Positions 14,732 through 23,061 are shown, counted from the first letter of the stretch. The stretch: DNA of 39,274 bases from Candidatus Howiella intestinavium (GCA_904420585.1 CAJFVX010000038.1:1-39274); one strand, 5' to 3'. Translations and numbers: made by a program. The notes: a model not told the origin generated them from the letters alone.

Positions 14732-15499
14732 ATGGCGGAAACGGAAAAAGGGGGCGGCCCCCAGCGGCTGGACAAGCTGGTGGCTTCCCAGACGGCCTAT
14801 ACCCGCAGGCAGGTGCAGCAGCTGGCCCGGGCCGGGGGCATCCTGGTCAACGGCCATGCCGTGGGGTCGGCGGCCGAGAAGGCCGACCCGGCTGTGGACA
14901 GCATCCTGGTGGAGGGCCGTCCCCTTTTTTATGCGGCCCATGTCTATTACATGCTCCACAAGCCGGCGGGGGTGCTGTCGGCCAGCCGGGATCCCCATCG
15001 CCGCACGGTGGTGGATTTGGTGGAGGAAAAGACCGGCCGGCGGGGCCTCTTCCCGGTGGGCCGGCTGGACAAGGATACCACCGGCCTGCTCTTAATCACC
15101 GACGACGGGGATTTTGCCCATAAGGTCATATCTCCCAAAAGCGGCGTGGACAAGGTGTACCACGTCCGGCTGGACGGCCCGGTGGAGGAGGAGATGATCC
15201 GCCGGTTTGCCGCCGGCCTGCAGCTGGCCGACGGCACCCCCTGCCTGCCCGCCCGTCTGCGCCTGCTGGAGCCGGGGCCGGCGCCCCTGGCGGAAATCAC
15301 CGTGCAGGAGGGAAAATACCACCAGGTCAAGCGGATGTTCGGGGTTGTGGGGTTGGGGGTGACGGCCCTGCACAGGGTGCAGATCGGCGGCCTTAAGCTG
15401 GACGCCTCCCTTGCGGCCGGAGACTGCCGTCCCTTGACCAGTGACGAGAAAGCACAGGTCCTGAACGGAGAACAATCAAAAGCAAAAAATGGAGAATAA
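14732..15499 (+). CDS. RsuA/RluB-family pseudouridine synthase
   Basis: The enzyme isomerises uridine to pseudouridine in rRNA. The 255-residue protein has an N-terminal S4 RNA-binding domain (about 10-60, RLDKLVASQTAYTRRQVQQL). The catalytic domain carries LHKPAGVLSASRDP and the active-site motif GRLDKDTTGLLLITDDGDF, with the catalytic Asp near 113. Length and the KYHQVKRMF block fit RsuA (16S U516) slightly better than RluB, but the target is inferred. The ribosome site is AAAGGAAGGG. It follows the DUF4830 gene closely. Confidence 0.88.
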   Translation: MAETEKGGGPQRLDKLVASQTAYTRRQVQQLARAGGILVNGHAVGSAAEKADPAVDSILVEGRPLFYAAHVYYMLHKPAGVLSASRDPHRRTVVDLVEEKTGRRGLFPVGRLDKDTTGLLLITDDGDFAHKVISPKSGVDKVYHVRLDGPVEEEMIRRFAAGLQLADGTPCLPARLRLLEPGPAPLAEITVQEGKYHQVKRMFGVVGLGVTALHRVQIGGLKLDASLAAGDCRPLTSDEKAQVLNGEQSKAKNGE

Positions 15500-15604
15500 T
15501 TTTGTGGATTATGATTTGCCTCTGTTTAATTGTTATACAATATAGATAAACCGCTATTTTTAAGTTTGGATATTAAGGGAATAGTAAAGATCGGCCAGGT
15601 CTGC

Positions 15605-15610
15605 TATAAT
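15605..15610 (+). promoter_or_regulatory. Extended -10 promoter element of the ABC ATPase gene
   Basis: TGCTATAAT gives a perfect TATAAT preceded by the TGn extension, with no good -35. It lies about 60 bp before the start. A small hairpin (CTAC...GTAG with GGG/CCC, about 15620-15640) lies in the leader. Confidence 0.6.
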
Positions 15611-15671
15611 AACGTCATGCTACCGGGGAGTACCCGTAGTGTGCGAAAGATGACTGGGAGGTTTATTCTTT

Positions 15672-16814
15672 ATGGCAAGCTTATCACTTCGTGGCATTTA
15701 CAAGAAGTATCCCGGAAACGTTCTGGCGGTTTCCGACTTCAATCTGGAGATTAAGGACAAGGAATTCCTGGTTCTGGTCGGCCCTTCGGGCTGCGGTAAG
15801 TCCACCACCCTGCGTATGATCGCCGGTCTGGAGGAGATCAGCGAGGGTGAACTGTACATCGGCGACAAGCTGGTCAACGACGTGGCGCCCAAGGATCGCG
15901 ATATCGCCATGGTGTTCCAGAACTACGCCCTGTATCCCCATATGACCGTGTTTGACAATATGGCTTTCGGCCTCAAGCTGCGCAAGACCCCCAAGGATGA
16001 AATCAAGCGCCGGGTGGAAGAGGCCGCCCGCGTTCTGGATATCGCCCACCTGCTGGACCGCAAGCCCAAGGCTCTGTCCGGCGGTCAGCGGCAGCGTGTT
16101 GCCCTGGGCCGCGCCATCGTCCGTGAACCCAAGGTCTTCCTGCTGGACGAACCGCTGTCCAACCTGGATGCCAAGCTGCGCGCCCAGATGCGTACCGAGT
16201 TGTCCAAGCTGCATCAGCGCCTGGGTACCACCTTTATCTACGTTACCCATGACCAGACCGAAGCCATGACCATGGCCACCCGCATCGTCGTCATGAAGGA
16301 CGGCCTGATTCAGCAGGTTGATACCCCCCAGAATCTGTACAATAAGCCCGCCAACGTATTCGTCGCCGGCTTTATCGGTTCTCCCCAGATGAACTTCTTA
16401 GAGGCCAAGATCCTGGAAGATCACGGCACCTTCTTTGTGGAGTTCGGCTCGGAGGATACCAAGACCCGGCCGGGCGTCAAGTATAAGGTAAAGCTGCCCG
16501 AGAGCAAGAACTACCGCGATTGTCTGGTTCCTTATATCGACAAGGAAGTTATCATGGGCATCCGCCCCGAGCACGTCCACGATGAGGATATGTATCTGGA
16601 TACCATGTCCGACGGCATTGTGGAGGCCACGGTGGAGGTCACCGAGCTCATGGGCGCTGAGACCTATCTGTACATGAACTGCGAGGGCCAGAGCATCAAC
16701 GCCCGTGTGGATCCTTCGTCCCTGTCCCGTCCCGGCGATGTTATCAAGATCGCCCTCGACCCCAGCAAGATCCATATTTTCGACAAGGACACCGAGAAAA
16801 CCATTACCAACTGA
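15672..16814 (+). CDS. Sugar ABC transporter ATP-binding subunit (MsmK/UgpC/MalK family)
   Basis: The ATPase powers CUT1-type oligosaccharide or glycerol-phosphate importers from the inner face of the membrane. The 380-residue protein has Walker [10 protein letters not shown] (about 37-45), Q-loop, signature LSGGQRQR (about 134-141), Walker B VFLLDEP (about 155), and the switch histidine in [11 protein letters not shown]-terminal TOBE region runs from about 240. No permease or binding-protein gene is adjacent, so it is probably a shared ATPase that serves several sugar importers, as MsmK and MsiK do. GGGAGG precedes the ATG. Codon choice, with many CGT/CGC and GTT, suggests strong expression. 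A 23-bp perfect stem terminates it. Confidence 0.92.
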   Translation: MASLSLRGIYKKYPGNVLAVSDFNLEIKDKEFLVLVGPSGCGKSTTLRMIAGLEEISEGELYIGDKLVNDVAPKDRDIAMVFQNYALYPHMTVFDNMAFGLKLRKTPKDEIKRRVEEAARVLDIAHLLDRKPKALSGGQRQRVALGRAIVREPKVFLLDEPLSNLDAKLRAQMRTELSKLHQRLGTTFIYVTHDQTEAMTMATRIVVMKDGLIQQVDTPQNLYNKPANVFVAGFIGSPQMNFLEAKILEDHGTFFVEFGSEDTKTRPGVKYKVKLPESKNYRDCLVPYIDKEVIMGIRPEHVHDEDMYLDTMSDGIVEATVEVTELMGAETYLYMNCEGQSINARVDPSSLSRPGDVIKIALDPSKIHIFDKDTEKTITN

Positions 16815-16818
16815 TTTT

Positions 16819-16868
16819 CCCGTAAGCAAAAAACGGCCGCCGAAAGGCGGCCGTTTTTTGCTTACGGG
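16819..16868. terminator. Bidirectional terminator with a 23-bp perfect stem
   Basis: Left arm 16819-16841 and right arm 16846-16868 pair without mismatch around a GAAA loop. Each strand carries an internal T6 tract before the outer part of the stem. It lies 4 bp after the ATPase stop codon and 82 bp beyond the stop of the convergent M14 peptidase gene. Confidence 0.85.
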
Positions 16869-16950
16869 TGCGACTGCGGAAATGCATCGGCTGTGTAAAT
16901 CATGCTGGAAATCCCTGCCGGATATGCTATAATAAATATATTGCACAGCC

Positions 16951-17835
16951 TTACAGCAGGGCCGCCAGAAAGAGCATCCTGCGGACTTTCTGGTAAATGC
17001 CCGGCAGGTCGGCAGGGGGCAGGGGATTGACGCCCCGGCCGATTTCCACCGTGAAGCCCGGCCGGCCGAATTCCTCGATAAACCAGTCCTTGAACCCTCC
17101 CATGGAGGCGATGGCCTCCGGCTCCTCCAGGGCGTAGCCCGAGGCTTTGGAAAGGGCCTCGGCCATGGCCCGGGAACGGGCGGGGGTGGAGCGCCCGTAA
17201 TCCCAGTAGATGACCTCCCCCTGGGAGTGGATGGCCAGAACCTGCCGGATGGGCTGGGCCCGGCAGAGGGTGGTCAGGGCGATGGTTTCCGGCTCACTCT
17301 CGGGCCGGGGGCCGCCGTACCGGGTGGGGGAGGGGCCGTAGATGCCGGCCGCCTGTTCCAGTTTTTGCAGCTGCTTCCAGCCGGCGTCGAAGTTGTGGTT
17401 GATGTCCACACCCCGGGCGTTGGCGTTCCAGACCCGGTAGTCCCCGGCGCAGAGCCGGCAAATCCGGGCGGCCGAACAGCCGCAGCCCGGCGCCCCCCGC
17501 AGGGCGATTTCGCAGCCGTCGGGGTTGACTAAGGGGACAAGGATAATCCCCCGGCCGGCGGGAAGCCCCAGGTCCTTTCCGGCCTTCTCCATCTCGGCCA
17601 GCTCGGCGGCGAATTGCAGAAGGAGGGTGCAGGTCAGCCGTTCCATGCCGTGGAAGGCCCCGGCGTACAGGACGTATTCGGCATCGCCTCCCAGGGTCAG
17701 GGCGGTGATTTCCCGGCCCATGACCGATTTGCCAATGGCCGTCTGTTTGAGGGACGGGTATGCCTCCCGCATCTGGCGGAGGACCTCCCGGATGTCCGCA
17801 TAGGTGTATTCCCGCGCTTCTATGGATATGGCCAT
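16951..17835 (-). CDS. M14-family zinc carboxypeptidase, probable cell-wall peptide hydrolase
   Basis: The 294-residue protein has the M14 metal site: FHGME (His62, Glu65) and AIHSQGEVIYW (His203). The general base Glu264 lies in FTVEIGRG, and NARGVDINHNFD supplies the substrate arginine region. This subgroup is usually related to gamma-D-glutamyl-diamino acid peptidases that trim peptidoglycan peptides. A small Cys-rich insert (about 118-129) is present. No signal peptide is seen, so recycling of wall peptides inside the cell is a possible role. The start is clear, with AGGAAGG upstream. Confidence 0.85.
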   Translation of the reverse strand: MAISIEAREYTYADIREVLRQMREAYPSLKQTAIGKSVMGREITALTLGGDAEYVLYAGAFHGMERLTCTLLLQFAAELAEMEKAGKDLGLPAGRGIILVPLVNPDGCEIALRGAPGCGCSAARICRLCAGDYRVWNANARGVDINHNFDAGWKQLQKLEQAAGIYGPSPTRYGGPRPESEPETIALTTLCRAQPIRQVLAIHSQGEVIYWDYGRSTPARSRAMAEALSKASGYALEEPEAIASMGGFKDWFIEEFGRPGFTVEIGRGVNPLPPADLPGIYQKVRRMLFLAALL

Positions 17836-17936
17836 CTGTGCGCCGCCTTCCTGCCGGAAGCGTCCGGCTGAAGATTTTGCAAGGCTTCCGCCCGCATGGG
17901 CGGTTTACCCATATATATGACGCTGGAGGGAAAGAC

Positions 17937-18503
17937 ATGAATCTCACAGAAGAAACCGTGGCACAGGAATACAAGTACAAGGGCCGCATCATCAACCTGC
18001 GGGTGGACGACATCCGCCTGCCCAACGGCAATCCGGCCAAGCGGGAGGTGGTGGAGCATCCCGGCGGGGTCTGCGTGGCGGCTCTGACCGACAATATGGA
18101 GATACTCATGGTCCGCCAGTTCCGCTACCCCTACGGGGAGGTGGTGCTGGAGGTGCCCGCCGGCAAGCGGGAGAAGGGGGAAGACCCTCTGATCTGCGGC
18201 AAGCGGGAGCTAAAGGAGGAGACCGGCGCCACAGCCGCCCACTACCGCTTTATGGGCGAGCTGTACCCCTCCCCCGGCTATTGCGGGGAGATTATCTATC
18301 TGTATCTGGCCACCGATCTTACCTTTGCCGACATGGATCCGGATGAGGACGAGTTCCTGGAGCCCGAGCGCATCCCCCTGCAAACCCTTGTGGAGATGGT
18401 GCTGAAGGGCGAAATCAAGGACGCCAAAACCCAGGCCCTTATTCTGAAAATCGAGGCCCTGCGGGCGTCCGGCCGGCTGCCGGCGGCGGGCGCGGAGGAA
18501 TAA
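17937..18503 (+). CDS. NUDIX hydrolase, ADP-ribose pyrophosphatase-like
   Basis: The 188-residue protein has a full Nudix box (about 76-98: G-x5-E-x7-RELKEETGA), matching the ADP-sugar pyrophosphatase group. Such enzymes cleave ADP-ribose to AMP and ribose 5-phosphate. The LVEMVLKGEIKDAKTQALIL tail is typical of this group. A longer frame runs to 17760, but the ATG at 17937 is preceded by GGAGGG and begins the conserved fold. It lies 1 nt before the acetyltransferase gene, so the two form an operon. Confidence 0.88.
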   Translation: MNLTEETVAQEYKYKGRIINLRVDDIRLPNGNPAKREVVEHPGGVCVAALTDNMEILMVRQFRYPYGEVVLEVPAGKREKGEDPLICGKRELKEETGATAAHYRFMGELYPSPGYCGEIIYLYLATDLTFADMDPDEDEFLEPERIPLQTLVEMVLKGEIKDAKTQALILKIEALRASGRLPAAGAEE

Positions 18504-18504
18504 A

Positions 18505-19077
18505 ATGGAAATCGGGGTCTTTCCGGCGGATAAGCCGGATTTGCGCAGGCAGCTGGCCGGCCTGCTGGCCGCCTGCTTTGCCTGTTACCGGGAGGACCCG
18601 GCGGCCGAGGTGGAGAGCCTGTTGCAGCCCCAGCGGCTGGCCCTTTGCGCTCTGGAGGGGGATACCCTCTTGGGGTTCATCGGGGCCATCCCCCAGTACG
18701 GCGCAGAGGAGCGGGACGGCCTCTCCCGGGCCACGGGATGGGAGCTGCACCCCCTGGCTGTCCTGCCCCAAAGACAGGGAGAGGGCATCGGCGCGGCCCT
18801 GACGGCTGCGCTGGAGCGGGTGGCCGCCGGCAGAGGGGCTTCTATGCTCTATCTGGGCTGCGACGACGAGGACGGCCGCACCAGCCTGTCTGCCGCTGAC
18901 CTCTTTGCCGACCCCTGGGAGGCCGTCCGGAATATCCGGAATCTGGGCCGGCATCCCTATACCTTCTATGAAAAGCAGGGCTACCGCATAGTGGGCGTCC
19001 TGCCCGACGCCAACGGCCCCGGCAAACCGGATATCCTCATGGCCAAGCCGGTGGGCCGGCGCGGGGCGGGGAACTGA
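18505..19077 (+). CDS. AAC(6')-like GNAT acetyltransferase
   Basis: The 190-residue protein resembles aminoglycoside 6'-N-acetyltransferases of the AAC(6')-Ia type. It shares GWELHPLAVLPQRQGEGIG (acetyl-CoA loop, about 74-92) and the pattern YLGCDDEDGRTSLS (from about 115). The family tail NIRNLGRHPYTFYEKQGY ... GVLPDANGPGKPDI is also present. Aminoglycoside modification would cause resistance, but chromosomal homologues may act on other amines, and resistance cannot be inferred from sequence alone. Its ribosome site is the GGAGGAATAAA that overlaps the end of the NUDIX gene. No mobile-element hallmark adjoins it. Confidence 0.8.
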   Translation: MEIGVFPADKPDLRRQLAGLLAACFACYREDPAAEVESLLQPQRLALCALEGDTLLGFIGAIPQYGAEERDGLSRATGWELHPLAVLPQRQGEGIGAALTAALERVAAGRGASMLYLGCDDEDGRTSLSAADLFADPWEAVRNIRNLGRHPYTFYEKQGYRIVGVLPDANGPGKPDILMAKPVGRRGAGN

Positions 19078-19177
19078 CCGGTGGATTCTCTGGTTTGTCT
19101 GAACGCCCCCTGGCCTGTGAATGGCCACAAAATATACCGGCGGCCCGAATGACCGCCTATGAAGGATGGTTAAAAAT

Positions 19178-20050
19178 ATGCGTACAGAAAAATTTGATTT
19201 GTCCGGCGACGGCCGGGTAACCCTGGCCTGCTATCTCCGGGAACCTAAGGCTGAACTGCCCATTTGGGAGAAGCGGCCGGCAGTGGTGGTCTGCCCCGGC
19301 GGCGGTTACAGCGGATGTTCGGACCGGGAAGCCGACCCCGTGGCCCTTTCTTACCTGGCTGCCGGGTTCCACGCTTTCCTGCTTATCTACTCCCTTGGGG
19401 AGAAGGCTGCTTTTCCCCAGCCCCTGGTGGATTTGTCCCGGGCCATGGCCCTCATCCGCAGCCATGCAGATGAATGGGGGGTTATCCCCGACCAAATCGC
19501 CGTCTGCGGCTTCTCGGCCGGGGGACACCTGACCGCCTCTTTGGGCGTCCATTGGAACCGGCCGGAAATCCAGCGGCTGGCCGGGGTTACAGGGGAGGAG
19601 AATCGGCCCAACGCCCTGATTCTGGGGTATCCCGTCATCACTACCTCCTGGATGGACCACGACGGCTGTATCCCCCGCCTGACGGCCGGCCGGGACGAGG
19701 CCGAAACCCGGCAGCTGCTCAACTGCCAGCTGCATGTGGGGCCCCATACGCCCCCCGCCTTTATCTTCCATACATACGAGGACAACTGTGTGCCGGTAGA
19801 GGACAGCCTGATGTTCGCCTCGGCTCTGGCGGCCCATGACATCCCCTTTGCCCTGCACATTTTTGAAAAGGGCGTCCACGGCCTGTCCCTGGGTACGCCC
19901 CAATCCAGCAACGGCTGGGGCGGCCACGACGAGCCGGATTTCGCCGGCTGGATGGAAATGTCGGTGCGGTGGCTGTGGAAACGGTTCGGCCAGCCCCGGC
20001 TGGAGCCCAAAACGGGAGACTTTCCCCGGCAGCACCCCTATAAAGCGTAA
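19178..20050 (+). CDS. Alpha/beta-hydrolase, probable carbohydrate esterase-like enzyme
   Basis: The 290-residue protein has the oxyanion-hole motif CPGGGYSGCS (about 40-50) and the nucleophile elbow GFSAGG (Ser near 113). The acid Asp lies in TYEDNCVP (about 201) and the His in KGVHGLSLG (about 234). The layout matches the BD-FAE/acetylxylan-esterase-like group often found in gut Clostridia. No signal peptide is present, so it is cytosolic; its substrate is unknown. The ATG at 19166 overlaps the GAAGGA ribosome site, so the ATG at 19178 is used. A GNAT gene follows after 14 bp. Confidence 0.85.
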   Translation: MRTEKFDLSGDGRVTLACYLREPKAELPIWEKRPAVVVCPGGGYSGCSDREADPVALSYLAAGFHAFLLIYSLGEKAAFPQPLVDLSRAMALIRSHADEWGVIPDQIAVCGFSAGGHLTASLGVHWNRPEIQRLAGVTGEENRPNALILGYPVITTSWMDHDGCIPRLTAGRDEAETRQLLNCQLHVGPHTPPAFIFHTYEDNCVPVEDSLMFASALAAHDIPFALHIFEKGVHGLSLGTPQSSNGWGGHDEPDFAGWMEMSVRWLWKRFGQPRLEPKTGDFPRQHPYKA

Positions 20051-20064
20051 AGGAGGAAACCGCT

Positions 20065-20568
20065 ATGCATACCCTTACCCTGGAACCGGTTACCACGCCG
20101 GAACAGATAGAAACCGTGGCCGGTTTGGCCGGGAAAATTTGGCGGGAGCACTATGCCGCCATCCTGGAGTCTGGTCAAATCGATTACATGCTGGAGCAGT
20201 TCCAATCGGCGGCGGCCGTGGCCGGGCAGCTGCGGGAGGGGTACCGGTATTACCTGTTCCGCGTAGGGGATATGACGGCGGGCTACCTGTCCATCAAGCC
20301 GGAGGAAAAACGGCTGTTTTTAAGCAAACTCTATGTAGCAAGAGACTACCGTCGCCGGGGGGTGGCCGGCCAGGCCCTGGCCCAGCTGGAGGATTTGTGC
20401 CGGCGGGAAGGCTATGATTCCATTTACCTGACGGTAAATAAGCACAATGCCGGCTCCATCGCCGCCTATAACCACATGGGTTTTGTGAAGGTGCTGGAAC
20501 AGACGGTGGACATTGGCCATGGCTATGTTATGGACGACTTCGTCATGGAGCGACAGGTAGCGAAGTAG
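20065..20568 (+). CDS. GNAT-family N-acetyltransferase
   Basis: The 167-residue protein carries the GNAT core: KLYVARDYRRRGVAGQALAQLE is the acetyl-CoA pyrophosphate loop, followed by YLTVNKHNAGSIAAYNHMGF and a C-terminal strand. The substrate is not apparent. The strong ribosome site is AAAGGAGG. It lies 14 bp after the esterase gene, so they are probably co-transcribed, and a bidirectional terminator follows. Confidence 0.85.
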   Translation: MHTLTLEPVTTPEQIETVAGLAGKIWREHYAAILESGQIDYMLEQFQSAAAVAGQLREGYRYYLFRVGDMTAGYLSIKPEEKRLFLSKLYVARDYRRRGVAGQALAQLEDLCRREGYDSIYLTVNKHNAGSIAAYNHMGFVKVLEQTVDIGHGYVMDDFVMERQVAK

Positions 20569-20580
20569 ACGACTGCGAAA

Positions 20581-20633
20581 AAATACGGCTTTTCCCGCCG
20601 GGTATCAGACGGGAAAAGCCGTATTTATTTTTC
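20581..20633. terminator. Bidirectional terminator
   Basis: A 17-bp perfect stem AAATACGGCTTTTCCCG (20581-20597) and its complement (20610-20626) carries T runs on both sides. It serves the GNAT gene on the plus strand and the phosphatase gene on the minus strand, overlapping the last codons of the latter. Confidence 0.9.
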
Positions 20634-21092
20634 CGTATTTTCCGGGAAGATACGGTCCAGCAGGCCACTACAGCCAGCGGTGATGTCCCGAAGAGTATTG
20701 TCGAAATTGCCGGTGTACCAGGGGTCGGCGATGTCGCCGCCGCCGGGGGTGAAGTCCAGCAGCTTGTGGATTTTCCCCGCAGGGTCGGCCGGGATAATCC
20801 GGCGCAGGTTGGCCCGGTTGCGTTCGTCCATGAGGATGAGGTAATCGTAGGCGTCGTAGTCGGCCGGCCGCACCTGTACCGCCCGCTTGCCATGGCAGGA
20901 AATGCCCAGCCTATCCAGGATGCGCCGGGTGCCTGGATGTACGGGGGAGCCCAGGGCCTCGGTGCTGGTGGCCGCCGAAGCGATTTGCAGATCTTTGCCC
21001 CGGCCCATTTTTTCGGCCATGTCCCGGCAGATAAACTCGGCCATAGGCGAACGGCAGATATTGCCGTGGCAGATGAAAAGGATTTTAACCAT
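20625..21092 (-). CDS. Low-molecular-weight protein-tyrosine phosphatase
   Basis: The 155-residue enzyme has the P-loop CHGNICRS starting at Cys8 and the general acid in IADPWYTGNF (Asp near 122), as in LMW protein-tyrosine phosphatases. These act in the cytosol on tyrosine-phosphorylated proteins, and some act on phosphoarginine. Its ATG overlaps the stop codon of bcp by 1 nt, so it is translationally coupled in the DUF454-yaaA-bcp-phosphatase operon. Confidence 0.92.
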   Translation of the reverse strand: MVKILFICHGNICRSPMAEFICRDMAEKMGRGKDLQIASAATSTEALGSPVHPGTRRILDRLGISCHGKRAVQVRPADYDAYDYLILMDERNRANLRRIIPADPAGKIHKLLDFTPGGGDIADPWYTGNFDNTLRDITAGCSGLLDRIFPENTEK

Positions 21093-21556
21093 CAGCCCCG
21101 CTCCTTCAGATAGGCGAGGATTTCGGCGGCGTTGGTGTCGGGTTTGGCCTTGGGCCAGACCGCCGCAATATTCCCCTGCTCGTCGATGAGGTAGGTGGCC
21201 CGCACCACCCCGAAGCTGACCTTGCCGTACATCTTCTTCTCCTGCCAGACGCCGTAGGCCTCGATGACCTGCCGCTCCGGGTCGGAGAGGAGAATAAAGG
21301 GAAGCTGGTACTTGTCGGCGAATTTCTGATGGCTTGCCTCGCTGTCCTTGCTTACGCCGATGACCGTCACGCCCAGTTTCTGGTATTCATCAAAGGCGGC
21401 GGCAAAGGCGGCCGCCTGCCGGGAACAGCCCGGCGTATTGTCCCGGGGATAAAAATATAAAACCACCTTATGCCCTTTCAAGTCCGAAAGGGACACCGAA
21501 TGGCCGTCCTTGTCGCGCAGGGTAAAGTCCGGCGCCGTGCTTCCGATTTCCAACAT
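21092..21556 (-). CDS. bcp: Bcp-type peroxiredoxin lacking the usual resolving cysteine
   Basis: Peroxiredoxins of the Bcp/PrxQ type reduce hydroperoxides in the cytosol using thioredoxin. The 154-residue protein shows YFYPRDNTPGCSRQAAAF with the peroxidatic Cys44. The resolving cysteine that many Bcp proteins carry five residues later is Ala49 here, so a 1-Cys mechanism or another thiol partner is implied. The frame could extend to 21610, but the ATG at 21556 follows AAGGAG and starts the normal fold (MLEIGSTAPDFTL). It lies 16 bp after yaaA and overlaps the phosphatase start. Confidence 0.92.
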   Translation of the reverse strand: MLEIGSTAPDFTLRDKDGHSVSLSDLKGHKVVLYFYPRDNTPGCSRQAAAFAAAFDEYQKLGVTVIGVSKDSEASHQKFADKYQLPFILLSDPERQVIEAYGVWQEKKMYGKVSFGVVRATYLIDEQGNIAAVWPKAKPDTNAAEILAYLKERG

Positions 21557-21572
21557 AATATCTAACTCCTTT

Positions 21573-22343
21573 TTATACCTGCGAGGGCTGTTTTTCCTGC
21601 AGGAAAACATATTGTGTTTCGTCCGACAGGGCGTCGCTGTAGGCGTATCCCATCCGGTCGAAGCCTTTGATATCCGCCGGGGTTTGGGCTTGGCATTCGG
21701 CCAGATAGCGCACCATCTGCCCCCGGGCCATTTTTACATGGACGCCCTTTTCCCGGAATTTCCCCTGCTCCATGCGGCCGAACCGGCAGGTGATGTAGCG
21801 TACATCCGGTTCCAGGTATTTTTCCACCGCCCGGCTGTATTCGGCCGAGGCCAGATTGACGAGAATCCCGTCCTCTGCTTCCTCCCGCAGGGCGCGGTAG
21901 AGGCTGTCCCCCCAGAAGTCGTATACATTCCGGCAAAAATCCGTCTGCAGCCGGGCCTGCATTTCCAGCCGGCAGGGGGCCACCCCGTCAAAGGGGCGCA
22001 GCAGCCCATAGAACCCGGACAGAATGCGCAGATGGGCCTTTACATAGGAAAGTTCTTCACAGGTGAAGACGCCGGGGGCCATATAGGTATACTGGATGCC
22101 GTCAAAGGCAAACAGGGCCGGCGTGGAAAGCGCAGCCCCGCTTTCTAACTGCCGGTATTCCGCAAAACTCCGCCGGGCGATGGCGTCGTTGCAGCAAAGC
22201 AGGGCGCGCAGCCGGGGCAAATCCAGCCCGGCGAGATAGGAAAGCAATTGCAGGGACCGCTCCCAAAAGAGGGGCTTTGCCTCCGGGGGCAGGGAGTCGG
22301 TATCCCATCGCATCTTTTTGGCGGGGGAGATAATCAGCTGCAT
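21573..22343 (-). CDS. yaaA: Peroxide stress protein YaaA (DUF328)
   Basis: YaaA proteins limit free iron and DNA damage during peroxide stress. The 256-residue protein matches the family with MQLIISPAKKM at the start, a central SGFYGLLRPFDGVAPCRLEM block, and AEYSRAVEKYL further on. It lies 12 bp after the DUF454 gene and 16 bp before bcp, so the context also points to oxidative stress. Confidence 0.92.
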   Translation of the reverse strand: MQLIISPAKKMRWDTDSLPPEAKPLFWERSLQLLSYLAGLDLPRLRALLCCNDAIARRSFAEYRQLESGAALSTPALFAFDGIQYTYMAPGVFTCEELSYVKAHLRILSGFYGLLRPFDGVAPCRLEMQARLQTDFCRNVYDFWGDSLYRALREEAEDGILVNLASAEYSRAVEKYLEPDVRYITCRFGRMEQGKFREKGVHVKMARGQMVRYLAECQAQTPADIKGFDRMGYAYSDALSDETQYVFLQEKQPSQV

Positions 22344-22355
22344 AGAAAAAACCTT

Positions 22356-22730
22356 CTAATCCGAATCGTTCGGCCGGCGGGTCTTGATCCAAAAGATAAA
22401 GCAGAGGTACTGGGCCAGGGATATAAGGGGCAGGAGAATGCGGAGGGCCAGCACATCCACCGAAAGAAAGACGGCGGCCAGCAGCAAGGTGGTAAAGGCC
22501 AGGATGATGACCTTCGTGCGCAGCAGCATGGAGCGGTGCTCCATAAATGCCGACAGGTGCCGCTTATAGAGCCAGGTGCGCCGAAACCATTCGTCCAGCC
22601 GCCGGGAACTGCGGGAAAAGCAGAACCCGGAAATAAGCAGGAAGGGGACGGTGGGCAGCACGGGCAGGGCGGCCCCTACGGCGCCCAAGCCCAGGAAAAA
22701 GAAGGCGATTACAAGGTAGATAAGACGCAT
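22356..22730 (-). CDS. DUF454 (YbaN) family membrane protein
   Basis: The 124-residue protein has about four hydrophobic segments: an N-terminal pair with GLGAVGAALPVLPTVPFLLISGFCF and a C-terminal pair from KVIILAFTTLL. FSRSSRRLDEWF sits between them. This is the DUF454 pattern, of unknown function. The frame could start at 22760, but the ATG at 22730 has AAGGATAT upstream. It is the first gene of the four-gene operon and has its own promoter at 22790-22818. Confidence 0.85.
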   Translation of the reverse strand: MRLIYLVIAFFFLGLGAVGAALPVLPTVPFLLISGFCFSRSSRRLDEWFRRTWLYKRHLSAFMEHRSMLLRTKVIILAFTTLLLAAVFLSVDVLALRILLPLISLAQYLCFIFWIKTRRPNDSD

Positions 22731-22789
22731 GCCGGCATATCCTTTCTGTAACGGCCCCATACCCTGAGGCGCGGGACGGCTTCTCCTTC

Positions 22790-22818
22790 AGTATAAAGGA
22801 AGCCAGCCGGTTTGCCAA
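22790..22818 (-). promoter_or_regulatory. Promoter of the DUF454-yaaA-bcp-phosphatase operon
   Basis: On the minus strand TTGGCA (22818-22813), a 17-bp spacer and TATACT (22795-22790) lie 60 bp before the DUF454 start. It sits in the gap 22731-23061, which otherwise holds only hairpins. Confidence 0.7.
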
Positions 22819-23013
22819 GCCCTTTTGCCGGAAGAAAGGCGTCCGGCGGTTCGCAAGGCCAACAAGGCCCTGTATTTTTGTAGGCTTTCCCAAGGAAAAG
22901 GGGCGAGAATCAGGCAAATCGCCGGAAGCGGGGGATCCGGCCGTACCGGGTTCGGTCTGCGGATTACCGCTCCGCCGGTATCCCTTTGGTATCGGTTTTC
23001 CGCCGGCAAAGGT

Positions 23014-23059
23014 ATCCCCCATGCGGGCCGCCTCCCAAAGACGGCTCCGCATGGGGGAT
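23014..23059 (-). terminator. Long hairpin after the anchored hypothetical gene
   Basis: A 13-bp perfect stem ATCCCCCATGCGG (23014-23026 and 23047-23059), with an inner GCCG/CGGC pair, begins 3 bp after the stop codon at 23062. It lacks a T run, so its terminator role is uncertain. The gap 22731-23061 also has GC-rich inverted arms near 22830 and 22930 but no supported gene. Confidence 0.5.
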
Positions 23060-23061
23060 TA

